From Coriolopsis trogii (taxonomy: Eukaryota; Basidiomycota; Agaricomycetes; Polyporales; Polyporaceae), in contig JAHYIO010000033.1 of the NCBI GenBank assembly GCA_020543525.1, forward strand, positions 2,666,001-2,730,000: DNA of 64,000 nt, written 5' to 3'. A program made the position numbers and the translations under genes. This document shows, in pieces, positions 58,266-64,000 of this stretch. Under the pieces are notes generated by a model. The model was not told the DNA's origin and made no database searches. It saw only the letters and a list, made by a program, of their open reading frames with translations. Every line of letters starts with the position of its first letter. Within the stretch, counting starts at the first letter, position 1.

Positions 58266-59680
58266 TCACGTCGACCAAGTCTTCTCGAGCTCGACCAGCG
58301 CGTCCACCGTCTCGAGCAGCGTCTCCTCCGCGCCCCTGTACTCCATCATCCCCAACAGCTCCCTCGCCCTCGTCGTGTCGATCGTCGACAGCGTCCCGGG
58401 CAGCGGCGGCGCGTTCTCCGTCGTCGGAAGACGGCCCTTGAGCGCCGGCCGCTCCTCGCGCAGGATCTCCACCGCATCGAGCCAGAGGATCGCGCCGGGG
58501 CCCGCGACGATCACGCGCTTGTCCTGCGGGTCGGCCCCGTGCGGGAGCTTCGGCAGCTTGAGCGCGCGGACGTGCGCGCGGGCGACGTCCGAGACGTGTG
58601 CGTAGAAGGGCGGCAGCTGGATCGGGAGCGGGCGGCCGGGCTCGCCCGCGATGAGCTGGTAGATGAGCGCGTTGGAGCCGAGGGAGGCCACCCCGACCCC
58701 CGAGGTGAGGCCAGCGACAGGCGGGCCGTAGACAAATGGAGGGTTGACTGGGGAGAACAGGTTGGTCTGAAGAATGCTGTGGGAGAGAGCGATGGCTTAC
58801 TCGTTGCGAGGTCGAGCTCCTTGTGCTCCTCTGCGAACTTCCAGGCTGCTTGCTCTGCGAGGATCTTGGTGGCACAGTAGGAAGAGAGAGGGTTCATATC
58901 CCCCTTGATGACTTCCTCGCGCGTCGTGTGGCCCCAGTCTGTGCAAAGCATCATGTCGGCGTCAGTGTCCCAGTAGGTGAGTGCGATACACATACCTTTC
59001 TCGGTGAAGGTGACTCCGGCAAACGTCGCATGGAGCGAGGCTAATGCAATCGTTCATGTGTACAACGCGGAAAGATATCGGCAGGCACACTTACGGTCCA
59101 GAGTCGTTGCCCAACTGCTGGTGAGCACAACCTTATGCACGCCTGCCTTGAGAGCTTGGCGGAGGACGTTCAACGTTCCTTCGATGGCGCTCTATAAGCA
59201 AACAGTGAGTGTATTGTCGAGGCTCTCAAGCTTTGATGCTCACGTTCAAGGCAGCCTCCGGCGTCTGGCGTCCAGCCAAAGGGGAAGCGAGGTGAATAAC
59301 GGCACTGACGTCTGCGACACTGTTGAGATGATAGCTTGTCGGTATCAAGGATATGGCACACCTTTGAGAGCATCAGTGAAGTCGCCGGCAGCAACATCGT
59401 CGACAGTGACGACCTCAAAGTTTGCGTTGGATTTGTGGTGGTTGCGCAAGAGCTCGACCTTGGCGCCTCGGGCGGTCCTGATGACATTTCAGAGTATGAG
59501 CGATGAAAGCACATAGAGCATGTAGAGTGCTTTACCCTCTCACGCGATACCCAGCTTCGAGGAGCTGCAAGACGAGATGAGAGCCGATAAAGCCTGACGC
59601 GCCAGTGACCTGGGAACGTGTGAGCACAAGATAGTACGTGAAGGCGGTGCACACACTAAGATACGCTGCGATCCGGACAT
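58266..59680 (-). CDS. NAD(P)-dependent extended short-chain dehydrogenase (CCR/DFR-like)
   Basis: Starts MSGSQRIL at 59680, splices to VTGASGFIGSHLVLQLLEAG (NAD(P)-binding GxxGxxG), and continues through FEVVTVDDVAAGDFTDALK, VSAVIHLASPLAG, SAIEGTLNVLRQALKAG, KVVLTSSWATTLD and SYCATKILAEQAAWKF (catalytic Tyr-x3-Lys). After that come FVYGPPV, SNALIYQLIAG and VSDVARAHVRAL, ending at 58266. This is the extended SDR fold of cinnamoyl-CoA and dihydroflavonol reductases; fungal members reduce various aldehydes and ketones, so the substrate is open. About seven exons. The long in-frame extension upstream of the start (to 59888) lacks family features and is taken as leader plus the first intron. Confidence 0.88.
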
Positions 59681-60697
59681 GGTGGAATGGGAGGTAGCGT
59701 GAGTGGTAGAAGGAGATATATAGGAGAGACAGAGGGAAGCTCAGTAGAGCTCGAAACTGAAAGGACGGGCGGAGAAGGGATGCGGATGGTTCTCGTACTC
59801 TGATTCGCCCCACAAAGAATGGAGAGAAAGAGCTCAGAATACTTTCCAAATACACCGAACAGGACGGTTTGGGAGAAATGGAGGCCATAGCTTCGGATTC
59901 TGCGTCGGCAGCAGACAGACGGAAGCTAAGGCAATATCAGGTACAGCCTCTTAGGTTATGCTTCCTTCAGGGTGTGCCGCCCAAAGACCGCCTCAGAAGA
60001 AGCAAAAAGAGGAGTGATCATCATATCATCGAAGTCCGAACAAGAGCCGGACCTTTCTTGCAAGTATTCCGAAGCCATACACCTTCACCGCCCGCAGCAC
60101 TGGCAGAGACCCCGGAGACCGCGTGCCACAACGCCCACCGCAACACCGCATCGCCGACTTCGATCTCTGATTCGACCGCCTGGCGATCGACCTGCAATGA
60201 TCACTTCGAACACACCCATTCCATCTCAGTTTCGCGAAGTTTGTCTGGCGCAGCTTGAGCAGGTACAGCCGCGGCCGACTCACGCCCAGTATGTTAACGG
60301 ATTCCCTGCGTTCATTGTCCGAACCATCTGGCTTATTTTATCCGCTGATGTACAGTACGCTGTGCGCCGGCGCCCAATGTCCGTCGAGCACTCGATGGTT
60401 GATGTTATCCAACGCCGAAACAGTCTCCATTTAGACTTCGGGGCTTGTGTCATGGAGCATTCATCACTGAACACGCCTGTCTGTCACCAGCGCATAGCTG
60501 GGCCTGTGTTCGTCTTCAACCCGGGCCAAGACATGAGAATGAACAGGTACCGCCGCTTGCAGCTTGTCGCGTCCCGCCCTATGCTGTCCGCCTTCTGATG
60601 ATGTGAACATTGCCGCATGGTCGATAAAGTCGGACACATTTTACCAATGCCTGCACACTGTCCTGTAGGTTCCCCCTCCCCCAATCCTTGCGTCGCC
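59681..60697. other. Intergenic between divergent genes; no gene recognised
   Basis: About 1 kb between the SDR (leftward) and the FAD oxidoreductase (rightward). Open frames at 59972-60598 are without motif. Both promoters should lie here. Confidence 0.5.
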
Positions 60698-63600
60698 ATG
60701 CTCTCGCACGTCGTCGCGTTCACCGTGTGCTTCGCCCTCGCGGCGGGTGTTGCAATTCACGACGTCTCCCCGCAGACCTGGAATCAGCTCAATAAAACAG
60801 TTGGTGGTCGTCTCCACGTGGCCGTCCCGTTTGCACGTCCATGCTTCTCGACATCTGCACTGCGGGGCAATTTCGATGCTGTGCAGTGCTCTTCCGTTAT
60901 GCGCGGGTACACCGATCCTGGTACGCTCTTCCATGCTTTGCGTGCTAGAGTTTGAGTTGGATGCAATGAGCTCACGAGACCTTCTTCCTGCTTTGTGTAG
61001 GTGTCCGCGTTGGTGTCATGGGTTCGTACATGAACGTATGCTTCACCATTGCACTGGTCCTCCCTGAAGCGTTCTGACCGGAAGTCGACCAGACCGAGTG
61101 GGAGACGTGCCAAGCGACATCGCAACAATGCTTGCTCGACTTCACCAACGTCAGCAATTCCAGGGCCTTCTTGCCCCCTCAATCTTGCGCCCAAGGCAGT
61201 ATCCCACCATACTATGTATGCCGGTTGTTAGCCCTTCTCGATGGCATCTCACTGACGTGCACGGTCGTTAGATTGATGTGCGACTGCCTTCGGACGTCCA
61301 GGCCGCCTTCGCTTTCTCCAAGAAGACACAGGTTCCTGTGATCGTGAAGAACACCGGGGTCAGTGCGCTGGCGGCTGCGACAGTGCGTGCGCGCTATAAA
61401 CTTACATCACCGCACAGCACGACTATAGCGGGCGCAGCAGCGGGGCCAATGCGCTTGCTCTCTGGGTACGTACCATGGCTGTATTGGATCATTGAGAAGA
61501 CTCATCGCATACTAACCGGGCGGGACCCTTGCGATGAAATAGACGCATAATCTACAGAACGTGGGTATCTCTTCGCGTTCCTTTAGGCTCTACGCTGACT
61601 CATGTATTCTTCCAGATTTCCTTCCATCCCGCTTTTGTCCCAGCTGGTTGCCGGCAGTCTTCTCCCGGCGTAACGTTCGGGGTATGTGGATTTCATGACA
61701 GATCCGAGGCAGACTCCGCATCTGTCTATCCTGACTTGGTCGTCTGACATACTTCTGTTCTCTTGCACAGTCTGGTGTGAACCAAGGACAGCTGTACGAC
61801 TTTGCAGATGCCCACAAGATCACTCTCCCGGGAGGCGGCGAACGCAGCGTCGCAGCAGCTGGCGGCTATCTGCACGTATGTCGCATAACCCCCAATCCTG
61901 TCATCCACCGATGTTGACTGTTGTCTTTGATTTAGGGAGGCGGTCATAGGTATCCAGGTCTACATGTCTGCGCAACTGTGACATATGCTGACAGGACCGA
62001 ACTTTACTAGTGCTCTGTCTAACGCTTTCGGGCTCGCCGTAGATCGCGTCGTGCGTGCTCTCTAAGCCCACAGCATCATAAGTCCGCCACTGATATCTAT
62101 GCGGCCGCGCTCGCCCCTCTCACGCAACAGCTCGAGGTCAAGATCGTGACACCACGAGGCGACTACCTCACCGCGAACGCATGCCAGAACACCGACCTCT
62201 TCTTCGCTGTCCGCGGCGGCGGAGGCGGCACGTTCGGTGTCGTGATGGAAGCGACTATGCGCGCGCTCCCAGCCATGTCCTTCCCCACGTACGTCCACTC
62301 CCATTTCGCATGGATCACGGTGACACTGACTGGGTGCAGCGTGTTCATGGATCTGACGAAGGCGACCCCGGCACTCGAGCGGGAGTTCATGCAGCTCATC
62401 GTAGCGAACGCGCTCAAATGGGCCGAGACAGGTGCGTTTTTGAGTGACTTGTGATGCGCCCTCCATGGTTCGCTGCTGACTTTCGACAGGGTGGGGCGGG
62501 TACATTTCGGTACGCGCGCCGCGCGCCGGTACTACTTATTTGGTGTAGACTGGGCTAACTGGCTTTCTTACGCGCACATCAGTTGACGAACATCATCTAT
62601 GTGAACCCGATGATTGACGCGAAACGCGCTGCAAAAGAGATGGCGCCCCTCAAGGCATTCGCAGACAAGACCCCCGGAGCGGTCTTCAACCTCACCGTCG
62701 AGCCGTCCTTCCTCTCCTTCTTCAACGACTACCTGCTCTTGACGGGGGTGGTGCGTGCCCTCTCCAGCTCTCGTTCCTCTTTCCCACCTTGACATCGGTT
62801 CTGACAACGGAATCAGCCTGTAGGTCTGCCGTTCGCAACGACCTCCCGCCTCATCCCTGCGGACAACTTCAAGAGCGCGCGCAAACAGGCGGAGCTCCTC
62901 GACCGTCTCCTGCCCGTGCTCAACAACTCGCCGCTCCCGCTCATCTTCGCCGTCGGCACGTACTTCTTTAAAGACGACGGCGGGGCGAGCATCAACCCCG
63001 CCTGGCGGGAGTCGCTCTGGCATGTACGTATATTCGTCCTTTTTCCCCCCTGGATCGCGGCCCACGTCCACTGTCCACGGGAAACGGCGTGCGACTGACC
63101 AAGGATGGGAATGCAGGTGACGGCGTCGACGTTCTGGAACTTTGAGACGACGCTGGCAGCGAAGCGGGCGATATACGCCAACATGACGTCCGAGATGAAC
63201 CTCCTGCGCGAGATCACGCCCGGCTCGGGCGCGTACTTGGTGCGTCCCTCTGCGCGATCTGCTCTCTTGCGGCGTGTCCGGTCCTAGATGCTGAAATGGC
63301 CGTGTTGCAGAACGAGGCTGATGTCCACGAGCCCAGTCCTGCGCGTGAGTCTGTGCGGGAGATCGTGCCTGAACGTGTCCCTTGCGTGAAGTCGCGGAAC
63401 TGATGATGATTTCTGCGCGTGTACAGAGTCGTATTGGGGCTCCAATTACGACAGGCTGGTACAGATCAAGCGGAAATAGTGCGTGCCCTTACTCTTCCGC
63501 ACTGGCTTCTACGCGCGTATCCCTGGTCTGACACGGGCCACGTCTTAGCGACCCGGACCATCTGCTCGATTGCTGGCAATGCGGTACGTCTCCATTGCTC

Positions 63601-63704
63601 TCTTACATCCCGGCGTTGGCCACGACGCTCATGTTCTTCGAAACTTGCATGTCGCAGTGGACACGAAGGGCCGCCAGTCTCCTAGGTTCTCGTGCTATAT
63701 CTAG
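60698..63704 (+). CDS. Secreted berberine-bridge-type FAD oxidoreductase
   Basis: Early exons: 60698-60920, 61001-61035, 61093-61215, 61272-61358, 61418-61465; about sixteen in all, ending at TAG 63702-63704. The signal peptide is about residues 1-19. The FAD-binding type 4 (PCMH) domain includes [25 protein letters not shown] (His for covalent FAD), [21 protein letters not shown] and [17 protein letters not shown]. The BBE C-terminal domain ends [23 protein letters not shown] and FSCYI. Such enzymes oxidise sugars or alkaloid-like compounds, releasing H2O2. The position that normally carries the second covalent Cys (GGTCPSVG) reads GGGERSVA here, so FAD is probably bound through His only. 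It diverges from the SDR gene. Confidence 0.88.
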
Positions 63705-64000
63705 ATGCGCTGTTTCTGTACATGTCGATACTGGGGGTAAATGCGCGCATTGGATCTGTATTATCTATTGTATCGTGATTGATCTCCATTTGCAAGCACG
63801 CAGCTCCGTCATGCGTAGCTGCAGGATGCCAAGCTCGGCGGGCGATACACTATAATGGGAGCCTCGCTGAATCTCAGCAAAGTGTGATGGCGCTCGGCGA
63901 CCCCACCTAAGACACGTGAAAGTCCATATATGTAGTCCATTATCGAGCTTCCTGCACCGGGCACAGGGAGAGCTCGCGGCGGCGCTGCGGCTCGCAGCCT
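63705..64000. other. 3' flank; no gene recognised
   Basis: Sequence after the FAD oxidoreductase to the window edge. No supported feature. Confidence 0.45.

Noticed and set aside
57817..58605. 262-codon plus-strand ORF
   Set aside because: Its second half is the exact antisense of SDR coding exons, and the first half has no family features.
42000..64000. Secondary-metabolite gene cluster
   Set aside because: Tailoring-type enzymes are present but no PKS, NRPS, terpene synthase, transporter or cluster regulator is recognisable; kept only as a co-location note.

Overview
The window reads as nuclear DNA of a mushroom-forming basidiomycete (Agaricomycetes, probably polypore-like). Genes carry many short GT-AG introns of about 50-80 bp. 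The gene families (DUF6533/DUF6534 membrane proteins, a HET protein, a Plavaka-type transposase with a DUF6532 protein, F-box/LRR, GH128, a DNMT5-type methyltransferase) are typical of that group. This placement rests on family content, not on a search.

0-17 kb is mostly conserved housekeeping and cell-surface genes: the 3' part of an RGG-rich RNA-binding-type protein, a PAP2 lipid phosphatase, and divergently from it a 2,223-residue DNMT5-type DNA methyltransferase/SNF2 ATPase. These are followed by an F-box protein, a tRNA-Val(AAC), a single-pass Ser/Thr-rich surface protein and a secreted GH128 glucanase. 17-24.5 kb is a head-to-tail array of three DUF6533 seven-helix membrane proteins. 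25-32.5 kb holds a PaiB-like FMN protein, a 16-exon phenol-hydroxylase-type FAD monooxygenase and a HET-domain protein.

33-41.7 kb is the most striking part. A P450 relic is cut at its proline-rich hinge by a 7,120-bp element with perfect 16-bp terminal inverted repeats. Just inside each end lies an array of about 10-bp-spaced CAG/CTG words. The element carries two divergent genes: an apparently intact Plavaka-type (CACTA-related) transposase and a DUF6532-like protein.

42-64 kb is an accessory metabolic neighbourhood. It has two related alpha/beta hydrolases, a decayed cyclopropane-synthase-like methyltransferase, a convergent pair of DUF6534 membrane proteins, an intact P450, a short-chain reductase and a berberine-bridge-type FAD oxidoreductase. 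No PKS, NRPS or terpene synthase is visible, so it is not called a biosynthetic cluster.

Three introns, probably four, use GC instead of GT at the 5' splice site. Exon boundaries below were worked out by hand from reading frame, splice signals and family motifs. Where all exons are listed, the summed length was checked to be a multiple of three.
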